Source: CAXXIC01 sp049315325
GTDB taxonomy: Bacteria; Bacteroidota; Bacteroidia; Bacteroidales; UBA7332
DNA: 64,000 bases
Assembly (NCBI GenBank): GCA_049315325.1
Contig: JBMOKJ010000008.1
Coordinates: forward strand, 57,459-121,458
Direction: 5' to 3'
Below, piece by piece: positions 35,249 to 44,621 of this stretch. How positions within the stretch are numbered: position 1 is the stretch's first letter; each line of letters begins with the position of its first letter. Made by a program: the position numbers and the translations under genes. The notes under the pieces were generated by a model. That model had not been told where the DNA came from and did no database searches. It was given only the letters and a program-made list of their open reading frames with translations.

Positions 35249-36343
35249 TTATAAGTAATTTATCTGATTGGTTTTACATTTCGTGAAATGAACGGCAAAT
35301 GTAGCAAATTTTTTCTGAATAATCTCACAAATTAGCTCAATTGTGTACTGTTCCGACTCATAATGTCCTGCATCGACTAGTAAAATTGAGTCGTTATTGT
35401 TGAAAAAATCGTGATACTTAATATCACCTGTAATATATACGTCAGCCTTGGCTCTCAAAGCATTGCCAATCAGAAATGCTCCGCTCCCACCACATAACGC
35501 AACTTTACGAACTGATTTATTGAGAAACGGCGAATATTTCAGACCTTCCACTTGAAAATCAGCTTTAATTTTTTGTAGAAATTCTATTTCATCCATTTCT
35601 TCCGGAAGTTCTCCTATCACACCTGCGCCAGCACGGGCGAAATCGTTTTTGAGCTGAATTAAATCGAAAGCTGGCTCTTCATAAGGATGAGATTCGTAGA
35701 GCGATTTCACCACTTTGCTTTTCATATAGACTGGTAGAATAACCTCGAGTCTTGTTTCGCTTTCGGTATGCAATTCGCCCTTCTCTCCACAAAAGGGGCT
35801 GCTCTCCTCTCCTGCTCTAAATGTGCCATAACCATCTGATTGATAGCTGCATTGGTCGTAATTTCCAATTTGCCCCGCTCCTGCTTCGAAAAGTGAATTT
35901 CGCACTTTCTCGAGGTTTTCGTTTGGTACAAAGGTGACTAATTTGAGTAAACTGTCTGGCAATTCAGCCAAAATGCGCACGTTTTGCAAACCCAATTTCT
36001 CAGCCATTTTGAAACTTACTCCGCCCCATGCATTGTCGAGATTCGTGTGTGCCGCATAAATGGTGATGTCATTTTTTAGCGCTTTTACGACACTACGTTC
36101 GATGTAATCTTTTCCTGTGATTGATTTTAACCCTTTGAAAATCAATGGATGATGCGAAATAATCAACTTTGCATTCAGTGAAATGGCTTCATCAATCACC
36201 TCCTCATTTACATCAATGCAGACAAGAGCAGAATCGGTTTCCAAACTAATATTACCTAATTGGATTCCAGAATTATCGTAGCTCTCCTGTAAAGAAAGTG
36301 GAGCAAAAGATTCAATTGCAGATGTGATTTCGCTGATTTTCAT
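35249..36343 (-). CDS. Nif3-like dinuclear metal centre protein
   Basis: With the ATG at 36343 the protein is 364 aa, starting MKISEITSAIESFAPLSLQESYDNSGIQLG. Metal-ligand motifs of the NIF3/YbgI family are visible: AKLIISHHPLIF (about 58-69) and HTNLDNAWGGVSFKMAEKLGL (about 97), plus the C-terminal DAGHYESEQYTIELI. The middle insertion (about 130-240) is the extra PII-like domain of the longer class. The family forms hexameric toroids, is related to GTP cyclohydrolase-type proteins, and its substrate is uncertain. A start at 36406 would run 29 bases into the upstream DUF2237 gene, so I prefer 36343 (36349 is also possible). Confidence 0.9.
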   Translation of the reverse strand: MKISEITSAIESFAPLSLQESYDNSGIQLGNISLETDSALVCIDVNEEVIDEAISLNAKLIISHHPLIFKGLKSITGKDYIERSVVKALKNDITIYAAHTNLDNAWGGVSFKMAEKLGLQNVRILAELPDSLLKLVTFVPNENLEKVRNSLFEAGAGQIGNYDQCSYQSDGYGTFRAGEESSPFCGEKGELHTESETRLEVILPVYMKSKVVKSLYESHPYEEPAFDLIQLKNDFARAGAGVIGELPEEMDEIEFLQKIKADFQVEGLKYSPFLNKSVRKVALCGGSGAFLIGNALRAKADVYITGDIKYHDFFNNNDSILLVDAGHYESEQYTIELICEIIQKKFATFAVHFTKCKTNQINYL

Positions 36344-36377
36344 TCTCATTGAAGAATTAGAGTACTTTGCAAATGTA

Positions 36378-36755
36378 CTAATTTTGAGTCTCTTTACGAT
36401 AAGCAAAGCTAATCAAAACGTCCATTGCGACATATTCTAAAAGCGTTTCGTTTGTTGCTTCAAGAATAATTTTTGGTGCGAAACCGTTGCGATAGGCTTC
36501 AATCCATCGTTTAGCACATAAACACCAGCGGTCGCCGGGTTTCACGCCCTCGAATCCATATTGCGGAATAGGCGTGCTTAAATCGTTGCCTACCATTTTC
36601 GAAAATTTCAGAAATTCTTCGCTGGCAATGATGCAAACTGTGTGTTCGCCTGTGTCTTGCTCGTTTGTTTTACAACATCCATCTCTAAAAAAACCTGTTA
36701 ATGGTTTTGAGCTGCACTCGATGAGTGGTTCTCCAAATATATTTTTACTCTTCAT
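36378..36755 (-). CDS. DUF2237 protein
   Basis: A 125-aa protein matching the DUF2237 family (NIFGEPLIECSSKPLTGFFRDGCCKTNEQDTGEHTVCIIASEEFLKFSKMVGNDL...). Conserved features are the GFFRDGCC motif with paired Cys, HTVC, TPIPQYGFEGVKPGDRWCLCAKRWIEAY, and a C-terminal helix. The conserved Cys/His pattern suggests metal binding, but function is unknown. It lies 34 bases upstream of the Nif3-like gene, so it is probably the first gene of a DUF2237-nif3-zinc ribbon operon. Confidence 0.88.
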   Translation of the reverse strand: MKSKNIFGEPLIECSSKPLTGFFRDGCCKTNEQDTGEHTVCIIASEEFLKFSKMVGNDLSTPIPQYGFEGVKPGDRWCLCAKRWIEAYRNGFAPKIILEATNETLLEYVAMDVLISFAYRKETQN

Positions 36756-36843
36756 TTTTTTTGATTTTATTATTTCTAATCCTCAAACAACGAAAGTGTC
36801 AATTCTGTTCTAAGAAAATAATTAAGATAGAATAAATCAAAAA

Positions 36844-36877
36844 ATCCTCCACCCGAAATTTACATCGAATGGAGGAT
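36844..36877. terminator. Terminator after aspS
   Basis: ATCCTCCA / TGGAGGAT, 8-bp stem with 18-base loop. On the minus strand it is followed by TTTTTTGATTT. Confidence 0.82.
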
Positions 36878-36897
36878 ATTTTATGTGGTATAAGGTC

Positions 36898-38658
36898 TTA
36901 TTTTTGCTCTTTCAGATTCAAAACCAAGTTGAGTTCGTCTAATTGAGCAGGATCAATGCGCGAAGGAGCATCGTTCATTACATCGCGACCCGAGTTATTT
37001 TTTGGGAATGCTATGCAGTCACGAATGGAGTCGAGACCAGCAAAAAGTGACACAAAACGATCGAGCCCAAACGCCAACCCACCGTGAGGAGGTGCACCAT
37101 ACTTGAAAGCATCCATCAGGAAGCCAAACTGGTATTGAGCCTGTTCGTCGGAGAATCCCAACAGTTCGAACATACGTTTTTGCAGCGCGCTATCGTGAAT
37201 ACGAATCGAGCCACCGCCCAATTCTACGCCGTTGATGACCATATCGTACGCATTGGCACGAACTTTTCCAGGTGCTGTGTCGAGCAACGGAATATCTTCT
37301 GGTTTTGGTGAGGTGAATGGATGGTGCATTGCAAAGAAGCGGTTCGAATCAGCATCCCACTCAAACAGTGGGAAATCGACAATCCACAACGGTGCAAAGA
37401 CGTTTTTGTCGCGCAATCCAAGTCGTGAACCCATTTCGAGGCGCAATTCGCACAACTGTTTTTGTGCTTTTTCGGTTTCTCCTGATAGAATGAGCATCAA
37501 ATCGCCTGGTTTAGCACCAAATCGCTCGCCCCATGCTTTCAAATCTTCTTGCGAATAGAATTTATCTACCGACGATTTGTATGTTCCATCGGCTTCGCAG
37601 CGCACATATACCATTCCTTTAGCGCCAATTTGCGGACGTTTTACGAAATCGGTCAATTCGTCAAGTTGCTTGCGGGTAAATGATGCGCAACCTTCGGCAC
37701 AGATTCCTCCCACGTATTCTGCACTGTCGAACACGATGAAGTTCTTGCCTTCGGTGAGGTCTTTCAGCTCCACAAACTTCATTCCGAATCGAATATCAGG
37801 TTTGTCTGAGCCGTAGTATTTCATACCATCAGCCCATGTCATTCGAGGGAAATCTCCCTGAATATCAACGCCTTTGATGGTTGAGAAGAGGTGTTTTGCC
37901 AAACCTTCGAAGATGTTGAGCACGTCTTCTTGCTCCACAAACGACATTTCGCAGTCAATCTGTGTAAACTCCGGTTGACGGTCGGCACGCAAATCTTCGT
38001 CGCGGAAACATTTTGCAATTTGGAAATAACGGTCGAAACCCGATACCATCAGCAATTGCTTGAAAAGCTGTGGCGACTGTGGCAAAGCATAGAATTCACC
38101 TGGATTCATACGCGATGGCACCACAAAGTCACGTGCTCCTTCGGGAGTTGATTTAATTAAAACTGGAGTCTCTACCTCCATAAAGTTCTGTGCATCGAGG
38201 AAACGACGTGTTTCGAATGCCATTTTATGGCGCAATTCGAGGTTTTTGCGCACCACAGCACGACGAAGGTCGAGGTAACGGTATTGCATACGTAGTTCGT
38301 CGCCGCCATCGGTTTCGTCGTCGATGGTAAATGGTGGCACTTCCGATGCGTTGAGCAATTTGAGGTCCGAAACAATGATTTCTACTTCGCCTGTTTCGAT
38401 ATTTTTATTTTTGCTTGAGCGCTCTTTCACAGTGCCAGTCACCTGAATCACAAATTCACGACCCAATTTATTGGCTTGCTCACAAAGCGCAACATCAACC
38501 TCCTGATTGAAAACCAGCTGAGTGACACCGTAACGGTCGCGAATATCAATAAACGACATCCCTCCCATTTTACGGTTTTTCTGAATCCATCCTGCTAAAG
38601 TTACCACTTGATCTACATCACTCAGGCGCAATTCGCCACACGTACGCGTTCTATACAT
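36898..38658 (-). CDS. aspS: Aspartyl-tRNA synthetase
   Basis: Class II synthetase charging tRNA-Asp. The 586-aa length is typical of the bacterial type. An N-terminal OB fold binds the anticodon (VVTLAGWIQKNRKMGGMSFIDIRDRYGVTQLVF). Motif 2 is FRDEDLRADRQPEFTQID (about 215-232). A GAD insertion (about 285-405) and motif 3, GAPPHGGLAFGLDRFVSLFAG (about 530-550), follow. The bacterial-type architecture with GAD domain makes the discriminating form likely. It is monocistronic, with its own promoter and terminator. Confidence 0.98.
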   Translation of the reverse strand: MYRTRTCGELRLSDVDQVVTLAGWIQKNRKMGGMSFIDIRDRYGVTQLVFNQEVDVALCEQANKLGREFVIQVTGTVKERSSKNKNIETGEVEIIVSDLKLLNASEVPPFTIDDETDGGDELRMQYRYLDLRRAVVRKNLELRHKMAFETRRFLDAQNFMEVETPVLIKSTPEGARDFVVPSRMNPGEFYALPQSPQLFKQLLMVSGFDRYFQIAKCFRDEDLRADRQPEFTQIDCEMSFVEQEDVLNIFEGLAKHLFSTIKGVDIQGDFPRMTWADGMKYYGSDKPDIRFGMKFVELKDLTEGKNFIVFDSAEYVGGICAEGCASFTRKQLDELTDFVKRPQIGAKGMVYVRCEADGTYKSSVDKFYSQEDLKAWGERFGAKPGDLMLILSGETEKAQKQLCELRLEMGSRLGLRDKNVFAPLWIVDFPLFEWDADSNRFFAMHHPFTSPKPEDIPLLDTAPGKVRANAYDMVINGVELGGGSIRIHDSALQKRMFELLGFSDEQAQYQFGFLMDAFKYGAPPHGGLAFGLDRFVSLFAGLDSIRDCIAFPKNNSGRDVMNDAPSRIDPAQLDELNLVLNLKEQK

Positions 38659-38736
38659 ATCCGATTTTATTTTAGAATGCTGAATTTATGCAGCAGCTTT
38701 TTTATAAATTATCTGTTTATTTTCAAAAAATGTATG

Positions 38737-38766
38737 CAAAAATACGACTTTTCGGCTTATTAGCAA
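38737..38766 (-). promoter_or_regulatory. Promoter of aspS
   Basis: On the minus strand: TTG (38766-38764), 19-base spacer, TATTTTTG (38744-38737), matching TAnnTTTG; leader of about 75 bases. Confidence 0.55.
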
Positions 38767-38959
38767 CGGATAGTCGAGGTAAACTTCCTCAAATGAATCA
38801 ATAAATTGCGCCAGATTTTCATATTTCTTCCTTAAAGTTGATTTTTTTCATCTTAAATTTATAAAAAGTTGATTCGCCTAATTCTTGAATTTTCAATCAC
38901 TTGTGCCGATTGACAGTTATTTAGACTCAATTTTTTGAAATTATTTTGAAGCACAATTG

Positions 38960-38989
38960 TTGCTAATTCAAAATATTGATTTATCTTTG
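38960..38989 (+). promoter_or_regulatory. Promoter of the tRNA-Pro/tRNA-Arg unit
   Basis: TTG (38960-38962), 19-base spacer, TATCTTTG (38982-38989), matching TAnnTTTG, 13 bases ahead of tRNA-Pro. Confidence 0.65.
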
Positions 38990-39002
38990 GACTCGAAATC
39001 AA

Positions 39003-39077
39003 CGGGGTGTAGCACAGTCCGGTTAGTGTGCCTGGTTTGGGACCAGGAGGTCGGGAGTTCGAATCTCTCCACCCCGA
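39003..39077 (+). tRNA. tRNA-Pro (anticodon TGG)
   Basis: Cloverleaf by eye: acceptor CGGGGTG pairs with CACCCCG, discriminator A. The anticodon arm CCTGG-TTTGGGA-CCAGG gives anticodon TGG. The T arm is CGGGA-GTTCGAA-TCTCT, near-canonical. The 3' CCA is not encoded. Confidence 0.95.
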
Positions 39078-39105
39078 CTCGTTGAAATTGCCACTCAGTG
39101 GTCAT

Positions 39106-39179
39106 GGCTGCGTAGCTCAACTGAATAGAGTATCTGACTACGGATCAGAAGGTTCCAGGTTTGAATCCTGGCGCGGTCA
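39106..39179 (+). tRNA. tRNA-Arg (anticodon ACG)
   Basis: Acceptor GGCTGCG pairs with CGCGGTC (two G-T pairs), discriminator A. The anticodon arm TCTGA-CTACGGA-TCAGA gives anticodon ACG, which would be read as ICG if deaminated by TadA. The T arm is CCAGG-TTTGAAT-CCTGG. CCA is not encoded. It is 28 bases after tRNA-Pro, in the same transcript. Confidence 0.93.
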
Positions 39180-39189
39180 CAAAAAAACT

Positions 39190-39217
39190 AACGCTTATCA
39201 ATTATTTGGTAAGCGTT
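39190..39217 (+). terminator. Terminator of the tRNA unit
   Basis: AACGCTTA / TAAGCGTT, 8-bp stem, 12-base loop, followed by TTTTTTCG; 10 bases after tRNA-Arg. Confidence 0.9.
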
Positions 39218-39254
39218 TTTTTCGTCTATATACCGTACTTCCCCAATTATTTTG

Positions 39255-39262
39255 TAAGTTTG
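39255..39262 (+). promoter_or_regulatory. Putative -7 element for the AsmA-like gene
   Basis: TAAGTTTG matches TAnnTTTG, 44 bases before the ATG; no clear -33 element. Confidence 0.45.
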
Positions 39263-39306
39263 TATAATAGTATCTAAACCACCACATTTTAAAAATATTC
39301 ACCAAC

Positions 39307-41937
39307 ATGAAGAAAAAATTGATTGTCATTGGAGCTGTTTTTGCTTCTATTCTGGCCATTCTTGTTATTTTACCGTTTGCTTTCGAAGGCAAAATTGAGA
39401 AATTGATAAAGCAAGAAGCTAACAAAACTATGAAAGCGAGGTTAGAATTTAATGATCTCAACCTAAGTTTTATTCGCAATTTCCCGAAAGCTACCATTGG
39501 TTTGCGCAATTTAGCTATTATAGGAGTTAAGGAGTTTTCGAACGACACACTGATGGCAGCAGGAGAACTACGAATTTCAGTCGATCTGATGAGCATTTTT
39601 AGTTCGAAAGGCTACTCAATCTCACAGATTTTACTGGATAAAGCCAATATTCAGCTCAAGGTATTGAAAGATGGAAAGGTAAACTGGGATATAATGCTTC
39701 CGACTCCACCCGCACAAGAAGAGGCACAATCACCTTCTTCATTCAAGATGACACTTGATAAAATTGAAGCAACCGATTCGAAGTTCAGTTACGTAGATAA
39801 TCAAGGCAATATGAGCTTTATTATCAACGATTTAGGAGCAGTTTGTTCAGGTGATATGAAAGCAGATATTACAACACTTAAAGTCAATGCTGCAGCTGCG
39901 GAAATGAATTTTGTGATGGATAAAGTCCCCTATTTACACAAAATAAAAGTCGATGTGGATGGTGAAATAGAGGCTGACTTGAAAAATAGCAAATATACTT
40001 TCCACCAAAATTTATGTCACTTGAATGCCATCGAAGGTGTTGTCGAAGGTTGGTTGTCGATGCCTGCCGAGGGTTTCGATATGGATTTGAAACTCAAAAC
40101 TCCGCAGTTGGACTTCAAACAGGTGCTTTCGATTGTTCCTGGAATGTTTACCAAAGAGTTCGAAAGCATAAAAACAGATGGAAAAGTGTCGCTCGATGCT
40201 TGGGTAAAGGGACATTACTTCGAAACAGAGCTTCCTGCATTTAATCTGGCTTTGAAAGTTCAAAATGCCATGTTTAAATATCCTGATCTTCCAAAATCAG
40301 TGGATGGAATTCAAATGGATTTGAAGGTCTCAAATCCTGGTGGAGATGCCGATTTAACGGTAGTTGATCTCAAAAACTTGCAATTTAACATTGGTGGTAA
40401 TCCATTCTCGATGATTGCTTTGGTGAAAACACCTGTCAGCAATGCCGATTTTGCGATGAAAGCAAATGGAAAAATCGATTTGGCTATGATTAGAGAAGTT
40501 TATCCGCTAGAGAAAGGCACCGAACTAAATGGAAAATTAGCAGCGAATCTGAGTTTAAAAGGTACTATGCAACAGATTGATAAACAGCAATATGAACAAA
40601 TTAATGCGGCAGGTACTCTATCGGTTACAGATATGATTTACAAATCGAAAGGAATGCCCGATGTGAATGTCAACACTATGGGTCTAAACTTTACTCCTAA
40701 GTTTGTGGAACTATCAAACATGAAAGTAAAATTTGGAAAAACTGATTTAGCCGCTAATGGAAAACTAGAGAATTTCATTGCTTATGCCTTGAAAAACAAA
40801 ACATTAAAAGGAACACTAAATCTATCCTCCAACAACATAGATGCAACAGAATTGATGGGTACTACTCCACAATCAACCACTGCAGATACTTCAAAAATGA
40901 GTGCGTTTGAGATTCCAAAGAACATCGATTTCACACTCTCGGCAAATGTCAAAAAGATTGTTTACGATAAAATGCACTTTGAAAATGCAACTGGAAAGAT
41001 GTTGGTGAAAGACGGAAAACTTGACTTTAGTGGGCTGAAAATGAATGCCTTTGGTGGAACTGTTGAAACGAATGGTTACTACAGCACTGCGGTCAATCCA
41101 AAGAAACCGGATATCAATTTTGGGTTGAATATCACCAATGCATCGTATGCCAATACGTTCGAACAGTTGGATTTTGTAAAGAAACTGATGCCAATATTTG
41201 AGAAAACGATTGGAAACTACTCTGTAAACTTCAAGATGAGTGGAAAACTTGACGATAAACTGTCACCTGATATGAAATCGTTATTGGCTCAAGGGTTACT
41301 TCAATCCAAAGATGTATCAGTCAAGGATGTGAAAGCATTCAATGCATTGGCAGCAGCGTTGAAGGACGATAAGTTTAAAACCATGTCAATCAAAGACTTG
41401 AAGCTTCCATTTGAAGTAAAAGATGGCAAAGTAACCACCAAACCATTCGACATTAAACTGGGTGATGCAATGATTAATTTATCAGGTGTCACTACGTTAG
41501 ATCAAACCATTCAATACGATGGAAAGCTCACGTTGCCAGATGGTTACACTTCAAAACTTGGAGCTAATATTTCGAATGTGAACTTCAAAATCGGTGGAAC
41601 CTTCATTAAGCCAACGGTTTCATTGGATATGAAATCTTTATCAAAAAGTGTTGCGAAACAGGCGGCTACACAAGGGCTTCAAAAAGCGTTGGGTGTAAAA
41701 AACGATGCTGAAATGCAAGCTAAAATGGCTGCCATTCGCAAAGATGCGCAAGATAAAGCTAATGCGTTAATAGAACAAGCTGATGTCCAAGCACAAAAAT
41801 TGGTTGGTGAAGCAAAAAATCCTTTTGCTAAATTCGCGGCACAAAAAGCAGCAGAACAGTTGAAAAAGGAGGCACAAAAGAAAGCTCAGTCTTTGATTGA
41901 TGATGCAGAAGCTAAGGCTCAAAGTATTGGTAAATGA
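39307..41937 (+). CDS. AsmA-family protein
   Basis: An 876-aa inner-membrane-anchored protein: one N-terminal membrane segment (about 4-24), then an AsmA domain (about 30-160: LNLSFIRNFPKATIGLRNLAIIG, DTLMAAGELRISVDLMSIFSSKGYSISQILLDKANIQL). A long beta-rich region follows. The C-terminal AsmA-like domain (about 540-800) contains KLDFSGLKMNAFGGTVETNGYYS and SGVTTLDQTIQYDGKLTLP. The tail (about 805-876) is an Ala/Lys/Gln-rich helix with heptads. AsmA relatives belong with TamB to the repeating-beta-groove proteins of envelope lipid handling; exact role here is unknown. It is distinct from the TamB-like protein at 3.8-8.3 kb. Confidence 0.88.
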   Translation: MKKKLIVIGAVFASILAILVILPFAFEGKIEKLIKQEANKTMKARLEFNDLNLSFIRNFPKATIGLRNLAIIGVKEFSNDTLMAAGELRISVDLMSIFSSKGYSISQILLDKANIQLKVLKDGKVNWDIMLPTPPAQEEAQSPSSFKMTLDKIEATDSKFSYVDNQGNMSFIINDLGAVCSGDMKADITTLKVNAAAAEMNFVMDKVPYLHKIKVDVDGEIEADLKNSKYTFHQNLCHLNAIEGVVEGWLSMPAEGFDMDLKLKTPQLDFKQVLSIVPGMFTKEFESIKTDGKVSLDAWVKGHYFETELPAFNLALKVQNAMFKYPDLPKSVDGIQMDLKVSNPGGDADLTVVDLKNLQFNIGGNPFSMIALVKTPVSNADFAMKANGKIDLAMIREVYPLEKGTELNGKLAANLSLKGTMQQIDKQQYEQINAAGTLSVTDMIYKSKGMPDVNVNTMGLNFTPKFVELSNMKVKFGKTDLAANGKLENFIAYALKNKTLKGTLNLSSNNIDATELMGTTPQSTTADTSKMSAFEIPKNIDFTLSANVKKIVYDKMHFENATGKMLVKDGKLDFSGLKMNAFGGTVETNGYYSTAVNPKKPDINFGLNITNASYANTFEQLDFVKKLMPIFEKTIGNYSVNFKMSGKLDDKLSPDMKSLLAQGLLQSKDVSVKDVKAFNALAAALKDDKFKTMSIKDLKLPFEVKDGKVTTKPFDIKLGDAMINLSGVTTLDQTIQYDGKLTLPDGYTSKLGANISNVNFKIGGTFIKPTVSLDMKSLSKSVAKQAATQGLQKALGVKNDAEMQAKMAAIRKDAQDKANALIEQADVQAQKLVGEAKNPFAKFAAQKAAEQLKKEAQKKAQSLIDDAEAKAQSIGK

Positions 41938-41960
41938 TGAGATAACAATTTCTTTTTCAT

Positions 41961-41992
41961 AAAAAATGGGAACCGATTGGCTCCCATTTTTT
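41961..41992. terminator. Bidirectional terminator
   Basis: AAAAAATGGGA / TCCCATTTTTT with an inner CC/GG pairing. It lies between the convergent AsmA-like and histidine kinase genes. Confidence 0.9.
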
Positions 41993-41999
41993 ATGCTTA

Positions 42000-43775
42000 T
42001 TATTGAGTTTTCTTCAAACTGAATAAAAATTCAAGACCACCTTCAGGCCGGTTCTTTGCCGATATTTCTCCCTTGTGAAAAATGATTGCATTTTTTACGA
42101 TTGCTAAACCAAGCCCAGTCCCTCCTATTTTCCGCGCTCTGCCTTTGTCCACACGATAAAAGCGTTCGAACAAACGGTTCAGATGCTCTTCTGCAACACC
42201 AATTCCAGTATCGGCCAACGAAAAATAGTAGTAATTGGCATCTTCTCTATAACAATTCAGAATAATGCGAATATGTTCGCCAGCATAAGTGCCAGCGTTA
42301 TCAAATAAATTGCGGAAAATGGAGTATGCAAGCGAAGTATTACCCACAATCACAGCTTTTTCAGGTATATTCAACTCAACGCTAATTCCTTTTTTATCAA
42401 AGTCTAGTTGCGTTTCGTTCACGATCTCACGAATAATATGCGAAATATCGACATTCTCGAAATCGAAAAGGGTATTTGATTCGTCCATTCTGTTCAACAA
42501 CGAAATATCAGATAAGAGGTAAGTCAATCGCTTACTTTGTGCAAAACAGCGCTCTATAAAGAGTTGACGCTTCTGTGCGTCCAAGTTTGGCATAGACAAA
42601 ATAGTCTCCAGATAGCCTTGAATACTACTTACTGGCGTTTTCAACTCGTGAGATATATTCTGAGTCAATTGACGTTTCAATCGATTCTCTTCATCTTGGG
42701 CTGTGATGTTGTAGATCGAAATTTCAAACGTTTTATCTTCAAAAACAACACAATCTACTTCAAAAGCATAAGCCCCTTTTCGGATTACAATTCGATGAAA
42801 AATTGCTTCATCATTCTTTTCGTTTATTGCACTAACATTTTCGACAAATACTCTAATTGGTTTAAATTCAGCAAGTTCGAATACTTGATCTGAAGTCTGT
42901 AATTGAATATCAGATATTAGATTAATCTGTTGGATAAACAGACTATTAGAGAGAATTTCTCGATTATCTTTCGAAAAAATAGCAAGTCCTTGCCTCGAGA
43001 AACGAAAGTGCATAAACAGCTTCTCTTGCTCGATGGAAAGCGCAGTGCGTGTTGTTACCAACCTTTTGTATATTGCAACCAGTTTTTTAGAGATTTCACC
43101 GATGTCATCGTTCGAGAAGATTAGATCGTTATCTTTTAACGACTGATTTTCGGCACGACTAACAAATTCACGTAATCGTGAAATATTCCGACCCAGAATA
43201 TACGAAAACCGATATACTGTCGACAGGATAATCAAGAACAGAACAATCAGAAAATAGATAAACTGATTATCAACCTGAAGCTGCTTAATTGTCTCAGTAT
43301 TATAAGGTAATGCAGTTCTGATGTAAAGGTCACCATACTTCTGAGCGGAGTAAAAATATTCACGATTAACCGACGATGAATAACGAATGGCGTAACCGTG
43401 TCCAAATTTTTCCGCATCAATGATTTCGGGGCGATCTAAGTGGTTTTTCATGGCAGCCACGTCGTGCTTCTGATTGTCGTAGAGCACTTTGCCATGAATA
43501 TTTATAATTGTCAAGCGTAGTTCTGATAAATCAAGCAAATTGCTGATTTGACCAAAAGAGGCTTCATTGATACCATTGTGCTTTATTTCGAACAGAACCA
43601 ATGAATTGTAGCGATTTAGCTTTTCGCTCAACACCTGCTCACGGAAGTATTTTTCGCGCTGGTATTGAAACACCGACACGATAACCACAAACAAAAGAGC
43701 CAATACAAAAATAGAGTAGAATAATCTTTTATGAAATGGAATATTTAATAGCTTTTTCTTAAGCAATCGATTCAT
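42000..43775 (-). CDS. Sensor histidine kinase
   Basis: 591 aa. An N-terminal membrane segment (about 18-36), an extracytoplasmic domain (about 40-165), a second membrane segment (about 170-190), a HAMP-like linker and a PAS-like region (about 250-350) precede the kinase core. His376 lies in the H-box QNISHELKTPVSSIQGYLETIL. The N-box FRNLFDNAGTYAG and glycine boxes DTGIGVAEEH and GGTGLGLAIVK form the ATP site. It lies 2 bases after its OmpR-type response regulator. The pair is of the general PhoR-PhoB/RprX-RprY type; the stimulus is unknown. Confidence 0.93.
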   Translation of the reverse strand: MNRLLKKKLLNIPFHKRLFYSIFVLALLFVVIVSVFQYQREKYFREQVLSEKLNRYNSLVLFEIKHNGINEASFGQISNLLDLSELRLTIINIHGKVLYDNQKHDVAAMKNHLDRPEIIDAEKFGHGYAIRYSSSVNREYFYSAQKYGDLYIRTALPYNTETIKQLQVDNQFIYFLIVLFLIILSTVYRFSYILGRNISRLREFVSRAENQSLKDNDLIFSNDDIGEISKKLVAIYKRLVTTRTALSIEQEKLFMHFRFSRQGLAIFSKDNREILSNSLFIQQINLISDIQLQTSDQVFELAEFKPIRVFVENVSAINEKNDEAIFHRIVIRKGAYAFEVDCVVFEDKTFEISIYNITAQDEENRLKRQLTQNISHELKTPVSSIQGYLETILSMPNLDAQKRQLFIERCFAQSKRLTYLLSDISLLNRMDESNTLFDFENVDISHIIREIVNETQLDFDKKGISVELNIPEKAVIVGNTSLAYSIFRNLFDNAGTYAGEHIRIILNCYREDANYYYFSLADTGIGVAEEHLNRLFERFYRVDKGRARKIGGTGLGLAIVKNAIIFHKGEISAKNRPEGGLEFLFSLKKTQ

Positions 43776-43777
43776 AA

Positions 43778-44473
43778 TCAGTTGTTTTCGAAGCAGTATC
43801 CAAATCCAAGACGGGTAACGATGTTTTTGCCATATACACCGATTTTCTTTCTCAATCGGGTAATATTTACATCGATGGTGCGATCGAGAACATACACTTC
43901 ATCCGTCCAAACTTTCGAAAGAATCTCTTCACGCGAAAAAACACGTTCACGGTTGCTCAAGAGCAATTTCAGAATCTCAAACTCTTTCTTAGTAAGCGAT
44001 ACCTCTGCACCATCTACTAAAGTTTTCTTCTGATTGACATTGATTATCAGCGTTTCAAACTCAATAATCTCTTCTTTCACTTTGGCTTTAGACTCAGTCG
44101 CTGTGTGTCGTCGGGTGACTGCTTTCACACGGGCTACCACTTCGCGAATAGAAAATGGTTTAGAAATGTAGTCGTCTGCACCTATATTGAAACCAGTAAG
44201 CATATCGTTTTCTGTATCGCGGGCCGTAAGAAAGATAATAGGAATTTTAGCTGTCTTATCCTCTTTCTTAAGCATATTGGCCATCTTAAAACCAGATATC
44301 TCGCCCATCATCACATCAAGCAATAACAGTTCGTATTTTGTTAAATCAAGCTTCATAGCCTCTTCGGCTGAATTGGCAACGTCAACATCAAAGCCTTCAT
44401 TTTCAAGATTGAACTGAAGAATTTCACACAAATCTTCTTCGTCGTCCACTACCAAAATCCGTTGATTATCCAT
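43778..44473 (-). CDS. OmpR/PhoB-family response regulator
   Basis: 231 aa. The receiver domain (1-120) has acidic pocket D10/D11, phospho-acceptor D53 in LLLLDVMMG, T83 in FLTARD and K105 in DDYISKPF. The C-terminal winged-helix DNA-binding domain (about 135-231) has VSLTKKEFEILKLLLSNRERVFSREEILSKVWTDEVYVLDRTIDVNITRLRKKIG. It is the first gene of the two-gene operon with the histidine kinase. It resembles Bacteroides RprY, but I do not assign a symbol. Target genes cannot be inferred. Confidence 0.95.
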   Translation of the reverse strand: MDNQRILVVDDEEDLCEILQFNLENEGFDVDVANSAEEAMKLDLTKYELLLLDVMMGEISGFKMANMLKKEDKTAKIPIIFLTARDTENDMLTGFNIGADDYISKPFSIREVVARVKAVTRRHTATESKAKVKEEIIEFETLIINVNQKKTLVDGAEVSLTKKEFEILKLLLSNRERVFSREEILSKVWTDEVYVLDRTIDVNITRLRKKIGVYGKNIVTRLGFGYCFENN

Positions 44474-44502
44474 AATTTGTAATAAGTTTTAAAATTATAT
44501 TA

Positions 44503-44510
44503 CAAAACTA
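44503..44510 (-). promoter_or_regulatory. Putative -7 element for the two-component operon
   Basis: TAGTTTTG on the minus strand matches TAnnTTTG, 29 bases from the regulator start. Confidence 0.42.
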
Positions 44511-44621
44511 ATGATTATCATATATAATAATGTTTCTAAGGTAAAAATATTTTGTTACAAAGTTGTTAAAACGTCGCAAACAGCATTTTTTTGCTAAATT
44601 GCGGACAAATTTGCGAACTAC

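Larger units (their letters stand above)
38659..39002. other. Divergent intergenic region aspS / tRNAs
   Basis: 344 bases without a gene. It holds the aspS promoter (38766-38737, minus), an AT-rich centre, and the tRNA promoter (38960-38989, plus). Nothing else is recognised. Confidence 0.6.

Noticed and set aside
39028..39267. 79-codon ORF beginning MPGLGPGGREFESLH
   Set aside because: It is the translation of tRNA-Pro and tRNA-Arg sequence, a common artefact.
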